Part shown: in pieces, positions 17,070-24,671 of the stretch
Numbering within the stretch: position 1 is the stretch's first letter
Layout of the letters: each line of letters opens with the position of its first letter
From: Salinimicrobium marinum
GTDB taxonomy: Bacteria; Bacteroidota; Bacteroidia; Flavobacteriales; Flavobacteriaceae
Direction: 5' to 3'
Assembly: GCF_014651535.1 (NCBI RefSeq)
Contig: NZ_BMXB01000002.1
Span: 248,001 to 312,000, forward strand
DNA length: 64,000 nucleotides
Program-made: the position numbers and the translations under genes
The notes under the pieces: generated by a model
The model's input: the letters and a program-made list of their open reading frames with translations, nothing else
What the model was told of the DNA's origin: nothing
Databases searched by the model: none

Positions 17070-18416
17070 ATGCAGATTATTGCGCAAGTTGCCTTTGTAA
17101 TTGCCCTTATAGTCGGAATCGGCTTTTTTGTTAGAAATGTTCGCCGTCTCATCCGGAATATTAAATTAGGAAAAGAAGTTGATCGTTCAGATAATTCCGC
17201 CGCCCGGTGGAAGAAAATGGGTAAAATAGCCATTGGTCAATATAAAATGGTGCGCAGACCGGTTTCCGGGATTGTGCATATTATTGTTTATTTAGGTTTT
17301 ATAATTATAAACATAGAAGTTTTAGAAATCGTTATCGATGGAATATTCGGTACCCACCGCGTCATGTTTTTCATGGGTGGTTTCTACAGTTTTTTAATTG
17401 CCACTTTAGAAATTCTGGCTCTTCTGGTACTGATAGGAGTAATTATTTTCTGGACCCGGAGGAATATTTCGAATATCTACAGGTTTATGTCTAGGGAGAT
17501 GACCAAATGGCCTAAAGATGACGCTAACTACATTCTGTACTTTGAAATGGCATTAATGTCACTATTCTTTATAATGAATGGGGCAGATCTTCAGTTGCAG
17601 TTACTGGGAGCACCAAATTATGCAATTGCAAATGAAGGAGAGATCGCAGGATATTTTCCGGTAAGTCAGGTATTATTGCCTTTGCTGGATGGTTTAAATG
17701 TTTCGACCCTGGTTATTATTGAAAGAACAGCATGGTGGCTGCATATTTTAGGAATTCTTTTCTTCCTTAATTATCTATATTATTCCAAGCATTTACATAT
17801 TTTACTGGCATTTCCGAATGTTTATTATTCAAAATTAAAACCACAGGGCGAATTTGATAATATTGATGCTGTTACTAAGGAAGTGCAGCTTATGATGGAT
17901 CCCGATGCCGATCCTTTTGCCGCACCGGAAGAAACCGAAGAGGAAGGAGAACCTGAAAAATTTGGAGCTTCAGATGTTTTTGATCTAAACCGGGTCCAGT
18001 TACTAAATGCTTACACCTGTACAGAATGTGGTAGATGTACTTCGGAATGTCCCGCAAATAATACTGGAAAACTACTTTCTCCAAGGAAGATCATGATGGA
18101 TACACGTGACAGGCTGGAAGAGGTAGGAGAGAACATCAACAAAAACGGAAGTTTTAAAGATGACGGAAAACAGCTTCTGGATGATTATATTTTAAGAGAG
18201 GAACTTTGGGCCTGTACAACCTGCCAGGCTTGTGTAGAGGCTTGTCCTGTAGGTATCGATCCGCTTTCTATTATCGTCGAGATGAGAAGATATTTAATGA
18301 TGGAACAAAGTGCAGGACCGGCAGATCTTAACAATGCAATGGGTAACATAGAAAACAATGGTGCACCATGGCCTTATAACCAGATGGACCGTTTAAACTG
18401 GGCTAACGAAAATTAA
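17070..18416 (+). CDS. Membrane-bound 4Fe-4S dicluster protein (HdrC/GlpC-like)
   Basis: 448 aa. About five membrane helices occupy residues 1-250 (for example IIAQVAFVIALIVGIGFFV at the N-terminus and LHILGILFFLNYLYY). Two [4Fe-4S] motifs follow: CTECGRCTSECPANN near 313 and CTTCQACVEACPVGID near 378. The layout resembles HdrE/HdrC or nitrate-reductase-gamma-like heme-binding membrane parts fused to a ferredoxin. With the CCG protein encoded next it probably passes electrons between a cytosolic donor and the quinone pool. The donor is unknown; no ETF or dehydrogenase gene is adjacent. Confidence 0.85.
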   Translation: MQIIAQVAFVIALIVGIGFFVRNVRRLIRNIKLGKEVDRSDNSAARWKKMGKIAIGQYKMVRRPVSGIVHIIVYLGFIIINIEVLEIVIDGIFGTHRVMFFMGGFYSFLIATLEILALLVLIGVIIFWTRRNISNIYRFMSREMTKWPKDDANYILYFEMALMSLFFIMNGADLQLQLLGAPNYAIANEGEIAGYFPVSQVLLPLLDGLNVSTLVIIERTAWWLHILGILFFLNYLYYSKHLHILLAFPNVYYSKLKPQGEFDNIDAVTKEVQLMMDPDADPFAAPEETEEEGEPEKFGASDVFDLNRVQLLNAYTCTECGRCTSECPANNTGKLLSPRKIMMDTRDRLEEVGENINKNGSFKDDGKQLLDDYILREELWACTTCQACVEACPVGIDPLSIIVEMRRYLMMEQSAGPADLNNAMGNIENNGAPWPYNQMDRLNWANEN

Positions 18417-18501
18417 TAATTTTTGTATTTATCCTCTTTTGAAAGGAAATTTTCAAAATTGATTTAAAGTAAAATTCACCGAAAAGGTAAAAGAATACAT
18501 A

Positions 18502-19293
18502 ATGGCAGAAAATATTAAAGTTCCTACAATGGCAGAATATATGGCGGAAGGTAAAAAACCTGAAGTATTGTTCTGGGTGGGATGTTCCGGAAGTTTTGAT
18601 GACAGGGCTAAGAAGATCACCAAGGCATTTGTAAGATTACTAAACAATGCAGAGGTTGATTTTGCTGTGTTGGGAACAGAGGAAAGCTGCACCGGGGATC
18701 CTGCTAAACGTGCAGGAAATGAATTTCTATATCAAATGCAGGCAGCAACAAATATTGAAGTTCTTAATGGTTACGAAATTAAAAAAGTGGTGACTACCTG
18801 TCCTCACTGTTTTAACATCATAAAAAATGAATATCCGGGATTGGGTGGTAATTATGAAGTAATGCACCATACCACCTTTTTGAAGTCACTACTTGATGAA
18901 GGCAGGCTTAAAGTGGAAGGCGGAAAATTTAAAGGAAAGAAAATTACATTTCATGATCCCTGTTATCTAGGCCGTGGAAATGGAGTTTATGAAGCGCCAC
19001 GGGATCTACTAAGAAAGCTGGAAGTGGAGCTTGTGGAGATGAAAAGGTGTAAAACCAATGCTATGTGTTGTGGTGCCGGAGGTGCTCAAATGTTTAAAGA
19101 ACCCGAGCCGGGAAATAAAGAGGTGAATACAGAACGTACCGAGCAGGCTATGGAGGTAAAACCGGAAGTAATTGCAGCAGGTTGTCCTTTTTGTAATACC
19201 ATGATGACCGATGGGGTGAAGAACAAGAATAAAGAAGATGATATTGCTGTTATGGATATTGCTGAAATGATCGCAAATGCACAGGACCTTTAG
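18502..19293 (+). CDS. CCG-domain iron-sulfur protein (HdrB-like)
   Basis: 263 aa with two cysteine-rich CCG domains. The first has FWVGCSGSFDDRAKK near residue 23 and TTCPHCFNI near 98; the second has ITFHDPCYLGRGN near 152, CCGAGGAQMF near 190 and AGCPFCNTMM near 231. These ligate a noncubane or [4Fe-4S] cluster in HdrB, GlpC and LldE proteins. With the dicluster membrane protein 85 nt upstream it makes a split HdrD/GlpC-like unit carrying electrons to quinone. A terminator follows at 19318. Confidence 0.88.
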   Translation: MAENIKVPTMAEYMAEGKKPEVLFWVGCSGSFDDRAKKITKAFVRLLNNAEVDFAVLGTEESCTGDPAKRAGNEFLYQMQAATNIEVLNGYEIKKVVTTCPHCFNIIKNEYPGLGGNYEVMHHTTFLKSLLDEGRLKVEGGKFKGKKITFHDPCYLGRGNGVYEAPRDLLRKLEVELVEMKRCKTNAMCCGAGGAQMFKEPEPGNKEVNTERTEQAMEVKPEVIAAGCPFCNTMMTDGVKNKNKEDDIAVMDIAEMIANAQDL

Positions 19294-19317
19294 AATAAAA
19301 GATTAAAAATATCATTT

Positions 19318-19347
19318 AAAAACCTCTGAAATCCCAGAGGTTTTTTT
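19318..19347 (+). terminator. Rho-independent terminator of the mlaD/Fe-S transcription unit
   Basis: AACCTCTG (19321-19328) pairs with CAGAGGTT (19335-19342) over a 6-nt loop, with flanking A and T runs (seven T from 19341). It lies 27 nt after the stop of the CCG-domain gene. Confidence 0.85.
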
Positions 19348-19392
19348 ATACCTTAAATATAACTGTTCACTCCAATATTTAACGGTACTATT

Positions 19393-19424
19393 TTTGAACC
19401 ACACTGAATAATCAGTTAATTTTG
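19393..19424 (+). promoter_or_regulatory. Promoter of the small protein/NagZ fusion/bshA operon
   Basis: TTTG (19393-19396), 20 nt spacer, then TAATTTTG (19417-19424). This is one of the best matches to the Bacteroidota consensus in the window. It lies 22 nt upstream of the ATG at 19447 and just after a terminator, as expected for a new transcription unit. Confidence 0.65.
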
Positions 19425-19446
19425 TAAAAATTAAAAATACGTCACA

Positions 19447-19932
19447 ATGTTAGTCCCATTTCAAAATTTACCAGACTCTTCAAGAGTTTGGATATACCAG
19501 GCCAACCGATCTTTTTCGGATCAGGAACTTCAGGAAATCACGTCTAAGCTTGAAAACTTTGTCGAACAATGGACAGCCCATGGTGCCAATTTAAATGCAT
19601 CCTTTGAAATCAGATATAATCGCTTCATTATTATTGCATTAGATCAGGAGATGAATGCTGCAACAGGATGTTCAATAGACGCTTCAGTTAACTTTATACA
19701 ACAGCTTGAAAAAGAGTACGATGTAGATCTTCTTGATAAGATGAATGTTTCTTATAAGCAGGGAGATTTCGTGGCTTATAAGTCTCTTACAGATTTCAGG
19801 AAAATGGCAAAAGATCGTGCTGTTTCTCCTAAAACTATTGTTTTTAATAACCTGGTTAATAATAAAGCCGAGTATCTTGAGGATTGGGAAGTACCTGCCT
19901 CAGAAAGCTGGCATAAGCGTTTCCTAAATTAA
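19447..19932 (+). CDS. Conserved Bacteroidota protein of unknown function
   Basis: 161 aa, acidic and soluble, with no signal peptide or membrane segment. Visible features are SSRVWIYQANRSFSDQEL at the N-terminus, a central WTAHGANLNASFEIRYNRFI segment and a FNNLVNNKAEYLEDWEVPAS segment near the C-terminus. Relatives carry the name ABC transporter ATPase in some annotations, but no Walker A, Walker B or signature motif is present, so that name should not be used. The gene leads an operon: the NagZ-like fusion gene begins on the base after its stop codon and bshA follows 3 nt later. I do not know its function. Confidence 0.85.
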   Translation: MLVPFQNLPDSSRVWIYQANRSFSDQELQEITSKLENFVEQWTAHGANLNASFEIRYNRFIIIALDQEMNAATGCSIDASVNFIQQLEKEYDVDLLDKMNVSYKQGDFVAYKSLTDFRKMAKDRAVSPKTIVFNNLVNNKAEYLEDWEVPASESWHKRFLN

Positions 19933-22866
19933 ATGAGGCAATCGAAATTTTCATTCCCTATTTTTCTTTTATTCTTTACTTTTTTCTTCGGTAATACGTT
20001 CGCGCAACAAACAAATAATCCTCTTTTGGCAACAGACTATCAGTTGCAGCGGGAATGGGTGGATAGTATTTATAACCAGATGAGCCTGGAGGAAAAAGTG
20101 GGGCAGCTTTTTATGGTGGACGCCTATTCCAACCAGTCAAAAGCCCTGACAGATAAAGTGAAAGAGCTTATTGAAAAACATCATGTTGGAGGAGTGATTT
20201 TTTCCAAAGGTGGACCTCTTCGGCAGGCTAAGCTTAATAATGAATTTCAGGAGGTTTCCAAAGTCCCACTTTTAGTAGGAATGGATGCCGAATGGGGACT
20301 GGCAATGCGTCTGGATTCTACCTTCGCTTTTCCCTGGAATATGACACTTGGAGCGATTCGTGATCCGAAGTTGGTGGAAGAAGCTGGAGCTGCTATCGCA
20401 AAACATTCCAAAAGAATAGGGGTGCATCTTAATTTTGCTCCCGTAGTTGACATCAATACTAATCCGGATAATCCTATAATTGGTAATCGTTCGTTTGGAG
20501 AAGACAGAGATAATGTGACGGCGAAAGCGCTGGCTTTTATGAAGGGAATGCAGCGGGAAAATGTCCTAAGTAGTGCAAAACATTTTCCTGGCCATGGAGA
20601 TACAAGTTCAGATTCTCATAAAACGCTTCCTACTGTAGGATTTTCTAAAGGTAGGCTCGATAGTATTGAATTATATCCATACCGGCGGCTTATTGAAGAA
20701 GGATTGTCCAGCGTGATGGTAGGTCACCTCAATGTTCCCGGGCTGGAACAAAATCAGAATTTACCCTCTTCTATTTCCAAAACCATAGTCACAGATCTTC
20801 TGAAAAATGAGCTGGATTTCCATGGCCTCATCATTACAGATGCTTTGAACATGAAAGGCGCCTCCAATCACAGCGCGCCTGGGGAGATAGACCTGGCAGC
20901 ATTTTTAGCCGGAAATGACATTCTACTTATTTCTGAAGATGTTCCCAAAGCTTCACAGCGTCTGATAGATGCCTATAGCGCCGGATTGATTACCGAAGAG
21001 CGCCTGAAGCATTCGGTCAGGAAAATCCTGTTTGCAAAATACAAGGTTGGACTCAATCATTACAAACCCCTTAGAGAAAGTTATTTATATGGCGAGCTTA
21101 ACAGCATAACCAATGATGTGTTGGAGCATAAGCTCATGGAAAATGCATTAACGGTTATTAAAAATGACCGGGCGGTTATACCTGTAAAAGATCTTGAGAA
21201 AAGAAAGATTGCTTATGTGCATTTTGGAGATGATGATGGCACCCCCTTTCTTGATCAGCTAAACCGATACACGAAAGTGGATCGGGTAGAGGCAGATCAA
21301 TTGGGAGATCTACTGGAGGAGCTTGAAAATTATAATCTGGTAGTGCTTGGATACCACAAATCGAATGCATCTCCCTGGAGTTCCTATAAATTCACCAATA
21401 AAGAATTGGTGTGGCTATACGAAATTGCCAGGAAGAACCGGGTGATCCTGAATGTGTTCACCAGACCGTATGCTCTGTTGGACCTCGAGACAAACAGGAA
21501 CTTTGAAGGAATATTGATGGCTTATCAGAACAGCCCCGTTGCTCAGGAAAAAGCTGCGCAGCTGGTATTTGGAGCTATTGAAGCCAAGGGCAGGTTACCG
21601 GTTAGTGCCGGAAAAGAATTTCCGGAAGGTACCGGGTTCAGGACCAAAAATCTGAACAGATTGGCTTACGGGCTGCCAGAAAGTGTAGGTATGAATTCTT
21701 ATAAACTCAGTAAAATTGATTCTTTGATCACCGTTGCGATTGAAAAAAAGATGGCTCCCGGAATGCAGGTGTTGATTGCGCGAAAAGGGAAAGTGGTCTA
21801 CGAGCGAAATGCAGGATATCATACCTACGAAAAAGAGAGGCCGGTATCGGAAAATGATGTTTATGACATTGCTTCCCTTACCAAGATCCTTGGAACACTT
21901 CCGCTGGTGATGGAGCTTGTAGATCAGGATGAACTGGATCTAAATACACTGTTATCGGAAATGCTTCCTGATTTCAGAAATTCCAATAAGGAAAAGATCA
22001 ATCTTCAGCAGATGCTTTCACATTATGCGAGACTAAAACCCTGGATTCCGTTCCACCGTCAAACTTTCGATCCTGCCACCAAAGGTCCCTCATTTGCTTA
22101 TTACAGAAATGAAGAAGAACCCGGCTTTAATACAAGGGTGGCAGAGGATTTATATATTAGGAATGACTTGAGGGATTCTATAATTCAGGTGATACGGGAG
22201 AGCGATTTGCAAAGTAAATTGGAATACAGATATAGTGATCTTCCATATTATCTTCTGAAGGATTTCCTGGAAAATATCTATGGTACTTCCCTGGACTACC
22301 TTACTAAAGACCATTTCTATAATTCCCTGGGTGCTAATTACACCACGTATTTACCACTGAACCATTTTCCGAAGGAACAGATCGTACCTACCGAAAATGA
22401 TAAATTATGGAGAAAACAATTGCTGCAGGGGTATGTGCATGATGAAGGTGCTGCACTTATGGGCGGAATTGGCGGCCATGCTGGTATTTTTAGCAATGCC
22501 AATGATGTGGCGAAGATCATGCAAATGTACCTGAACGGGGGGAGTTATGGAGGAAAAGAATATTTCAGCAAGGAAACGGTGGATAAATTTAACACCTGCT
22601 ATTATTGCGATAATGATGTAAGACGGGGAGTAGGTTTTGACAAGCCCCAGCTGGAAAAATATGGCCCAACCTGTGGTTGCGTTTCCATGGAAAGTTTCGG
22701 GCACAGCGGATTTACAGGAACTTTAACCTGGGCAGACCCTGAGGAAGAAATTGTTTACGTATTTTTGTCAAATCGTATTCATCCTTCAGCAGAGAACAGA
22801 AAACTCATTAGGGAAGGAATACGAACCAAGATCCAGGAAGTTATTTACGAAGCAATAGACCAATAA
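19933..22866 (+). CDS. Fusion of GH3 beta-N-acetylhexosaminidase (NagZ-like) and serine beta-lactamase-like hydrolase
   Basis: 977 aa. A signal peptide (MRQSKFSFPIFLLFFTFFFG...AQ) precedes a GH3 domain (about 45-370) with the NagZ catalytic loop AKHFPGHGDTSSDSHKTLP and the nucleophile region LIITDALNMKGA. A GH3 C-terminal domain (about 400-570) follows, then a class C beta-lactamase/PBP-like domain (about 590-970) with S-L-T-K (ASLTKILG), a plausible Y-x-N-like motif (YRYSDLPYY) and an H-S-G motif (FGHSGFTGT). It probably trims muropeptides or GlcNAc glycans in the periplasm. The two domains together resemble NagZ and AmpC, which act in one recycling/resistance pathway in other bacteria. It starts directly after the previous stop codon. 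Confidence 0.92.
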   Translation: MRQSKFSFPIFLLFFTFFFGNTFAQQTNNPLLATDYQLQREWVDSIYNQMSLEEKVGQLFMVDAYSNQSKALTDKVKELIEKHHVGGVIFSKGGPLRQAKLNNEFQEVSKVPLLVGMDAEWGLAMRLDSTFAFPWNMTLGAIRDPKLVEEAGAAIAKHSKRIGVHLNFAPVVDINTNPDNPIIGNRSFGEDRDNVTAKALAFMKGMQRENVLSSAKHFPGHGDTSSDSHKTLPTVGFSKGRLDSIELYPYRRLIEEGLSSVMVGHLNVPGLEQNQNLPSSISKTIVTDLLKNELDFHGLIITDALNMKGASNHSAPGEIDLAAFLAGNDILLISEDVPKASQRLIDAYSAGLITEERLKHSVRKILFAKYKVGLNHYKPLRESYLYGELNSITNDVLEHKLMENALTVIKNDRAVIPVKDLEKRKIAYVHFGDDDGTPFLDQLNRYTKVDRVEADQLGDLLEELENYNLVVLGYHKSNASPWSSYKFTNKELVWLYEIARKNRVILNVFTRPYALLDLETNRNFEGILMAYQNSPVAQEKAAQLVFGAIEAKGRLPVSAGKEFPEGTGFRTKNLNRLAYGLPESVGMNSYKLSKIDSLITVAIEKKMAPGMQVLIARKGKVVYERNAGYHTYEKERPVSENDVYDIASLTKILGTLPLVMELVDQDELDLNTLLSEMLPDFRNSNKEKINLQQMLSHYARLKPWIPFHRQTFDPATKGPSFAYYRNEEEPGFNTRVAEDLYIRNDLRDSIIQVIRESDLQSKLEYRYSDLPYYLLKDFLENIYGTSLDYLTKDHFYNSLGANYTTYLPLNHFPKEQIVPTENDKLWRKQLLQGYVHDEGAALMGGIGGHAGIFSNANDVAKIMQMYLNGGSYGGKEYFSKETVDKFNTCYYCDNDVRRGVGFDKPQLEKYGPTCGCVSMESFGHSGFTGTLTWADPEEEIVYVFLSNRIHPSAENRKLIREGIRTKIQEVIYEAIDQ

Positions 22867-22869
22867 AGC

Positions 22870-24006
22870 ATGAAGATTGCCATAGTATGTTACCCTACCT
22901 TTGGGGGTAGTGGAGTGGTGGCTACCGAATTAGGTATGGCCCTTTCCAGAAGAGGCCATGAAGTTCATTTTATCACTTATAAACAGCCGGTAAGACTGGA
23001 GCAGTTAACCGGAAATATTCATTTTCACGAAGTTGATGTTCCGGAATATCCGCTTTTTCATTATCAGCCTTATGAGCTTGCGTTAAGCAGCAAACTGGTG
23101 AATATGGTGAAGCTTCACAAGATTGAAGTACTGCATGTTCATTATGCCATACCGCATGCTTACGCGGGATATATGGCAAAGCAAATGCTAGCAGAAGAAG
23201 GAATCTTCATTCCTATGGTAACCACTCTGCATGGTACAGATATTACGCTGGTTGGAAATCATCCTTTTTACAAGCCCGCAGTTACGTTTAGTATTAATAA
23301 CAGCGATGTGGTGACTTCTGTTTCACAAAGTTTAAGAGCAGATACCATTCGACTTTTCAATGTTCAGAAAGAAATTGAAGTGGTTCCTAATTTCATAGAT
23401 ATTATGAAATATAAGAACTCCTTCACAGATTGTCAACGCTCCTTAATGGCCGATGAGGATGAGAAGATCATAAGTCACATAAGTAACTTCAGAAAAGTAA
23501 AACGCATAGATGATGTAATTCAGATCTTTTATAAGGTCCAGAAGCGAATCAAAGCGAAACTTATTATGGTAGGGCAAGGGCCGGAAAAAGAGCCGGCAGA
23601 AGAGCTGGTACATGAACTGGGAATAGAAGATAAAGTGGTTTTTCTAGGGGAATCCAACGAAATTGATAAGATCCTGTGTTTTTCAGATCTATTCCTGCTG
23701 CCTTCAAAAAGTGAAAGTTTTGGACTTGCGGCTTTGGAAGCCATGGTAAATCGCGTACCTGTAATCTCCACAAATACCGGAGGAATCCCGGAAGTCAATA
23801 TTCATGGATATTCGGGATATTTAAGTGAAGTGGGAGATGTGGATGATATGGCCAATAATGCCGTAAAGATCCTGCAGGACACTAAAACGCTGGAGACTTT
23901 TAAAGACAATGCCCAGAAACAGGCCTGTAATTTTGATATTCTTACCGTGCTGCCTTTGTATGAGCAGGTTTATAAAAAAGCGTTGGCTTTAGAACAAATC
24001 AGGTAG
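22870..24006 (+). CDS. bshA: N-acetyl-alpha-D-glucosaminyl L-malate synthase BshA
   Basis: 378 aa GT4 glycosyltransferase. MKIAIVCYPTFGGSGVVATELGMALS at the N-terminus, VLHVHYAIPHAYAGYMAKQM near 84, TTLHGTDITLVG near 117 and the nucleotide-sugar-binding region PSKSESFGLAALEAM near 275 are the BshA signature. It transfers GlcNAc from UDP-GlcNAc to L-malate, the first step of bacillithiol synthesis, in the cytosol. No bshB or bshC is in the window. The gene starts 3 nt after the NagZ-like fusion, a pairing that may tie the thiol pathway to recycled GlcNAc (inference). Confidence 0.95.
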   Translation: MKIAIVCYPTFGGSGVVATELGMALSRRGHEVHFITYKQPVRLEQLTGNIHFHEVDVPEYPLFHYQPYELALSSKLVNMVKLHKIEVLHVHYAIPHAYAGYMAKQMLAEEGIFIPMVTTLHGTDITLVGNHPFYKPAVTFSINNSDVVTSVSQSLRADTIRLFNVQKEIEVVPNFIDIMKYKNSFTDCQRSLMADEDEKIISHISNFRKVKRIDDVIQIFYKVQKRIKAKLIMVGQGPEKEPAEELVHELGIEDKVVFLGESNEIDKILCFSDLFLLPSKSESFGLAALEAMVNRVPVISTNTGGIPEVNIHGYSGYLSEVGDVDDMANNAVKILQDTKTLETFKDNAQKQACNFDILTVLPLYEQVYKKALALEQIR

Positions 24007-24029
24007 AATTATTTGAAAATAAACCAAAG

Positions 24030-24058
24030 AAAAAGGGGAAATAAAATTTCCCCTTTTT
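24030..24058. terminator. Bidirectional terminator between bshA and the OMP gene
   Basis: AAAAAGGGGAAAT (24030-24042) pairs with ATTTCCCCTTTTT (24046-24058), a 13-bp stem with a 3-nt loop, with extra T residues after it. It sits between the convergent stops at 24006 and 24082. Confidence 0.85.
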
Positions 24059-24081
24059 TTAGTATTTAAAGTGTTCTTTGG

Positions 24082-24552
24082 TTAGAACTGGTAACGTATT
24101 CCCAATGCGACATCAAACCCAAGATCATCTCCGTAATAATTGGCTACTCCAATTTCCGGTCTAAAGTCAAGAGATAGTAATAAAGGAAAATCGAAATCAT
24201 ACTCGATTCCTACATTTCCGGCAACAGATAAGAAAATATCATTATCATTATAGCGGTCAATACTACCTACTCCGGCACCAACACCTGCATACCAGTTAAA
24301 TCCACTTTCAATGTTCCATACCCATTGGTAAAGTCCGGTTAACCTGAAGGCATCAAAATCATCCCGGTTACTCCAGCCTAGATCCAGTTCAAGTCTGTTG
24401 TTTTCTGAAAGTCCGCGTTGATAACTTATTTCTGTTCCAACCCCGTTACTTCCTCCAAAACGTAAACCAAGCGCATTATCAGCAACTTGTTGTGCTTGTG
24501 ACTGGACAGTAAATCCAAAAACGCAGATTGCAAGCAAAAGTAATTTCTTCAT
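24082..24552 (-). CDS. Small outer-membrane beta-barrel protein
   Basis: 156 aa from ATG 24550-24552, chosen because MKKLLLLAICVFGFTVQSQAQ is a clean signal peptide; the longer frame adds eight polar residues. The mature protein has short alternating strands (LGLRFGGSNGVGTEISYQRG, LELDLGWSN, FNWYAGVGAGVGS) and ends in aromatic GIRYQF, the C-terminal phenylalanine typical of barrels assembled by BAM. No enzyme motif is visible; it is probably a small structural porin-like barrel. It stands alone between two plus-strand units, with its own -7 box. Confidence 0.75.
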   Translation of the reverse strand: MKKLLLLAICVFGFTVQSQAQQVADNALGLRFGGSNGVGTEISYQRGLSENNRLELDLGWSNRDDFDAFRLTGLYQWVWNIESGFNWYAGVGAGVGSIDRYNDNDIFLSVAGNVGIEYDFDFPLLLSLDFRPEIGVANYYGDDLGFDVALGIRYQF

Positions 24553-24577
24553 ATCATTTCTTTTATTTAGTTTCACG

Positions 24578-24585
24578 CAAAATTA
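24578..24585 (-). promoter_or_regulatory. Candidate -7 box of the OMP gene
   Basis: The minus strand reads TAATTTTG, fitting TAnnTTTG, 25 nt upstream of the ATG at 24552. No -33 TTG is seen at the usual spacing. Confidence 0.4.
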
Positions 24586-24671
24586 GGTTATCTAGAGAAG
24601 CGCGAAATTCTTGTCTCGCCAATCTATTGTTAAATATTCCTAAATAGTGTTAATAATACCTCATTTATAAC

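Noticed and set aside
19447-19932. Annotation as ABC transporter ATPase
   Set aside because: No Walker A, Walker B or signature motif in the 161 residues.
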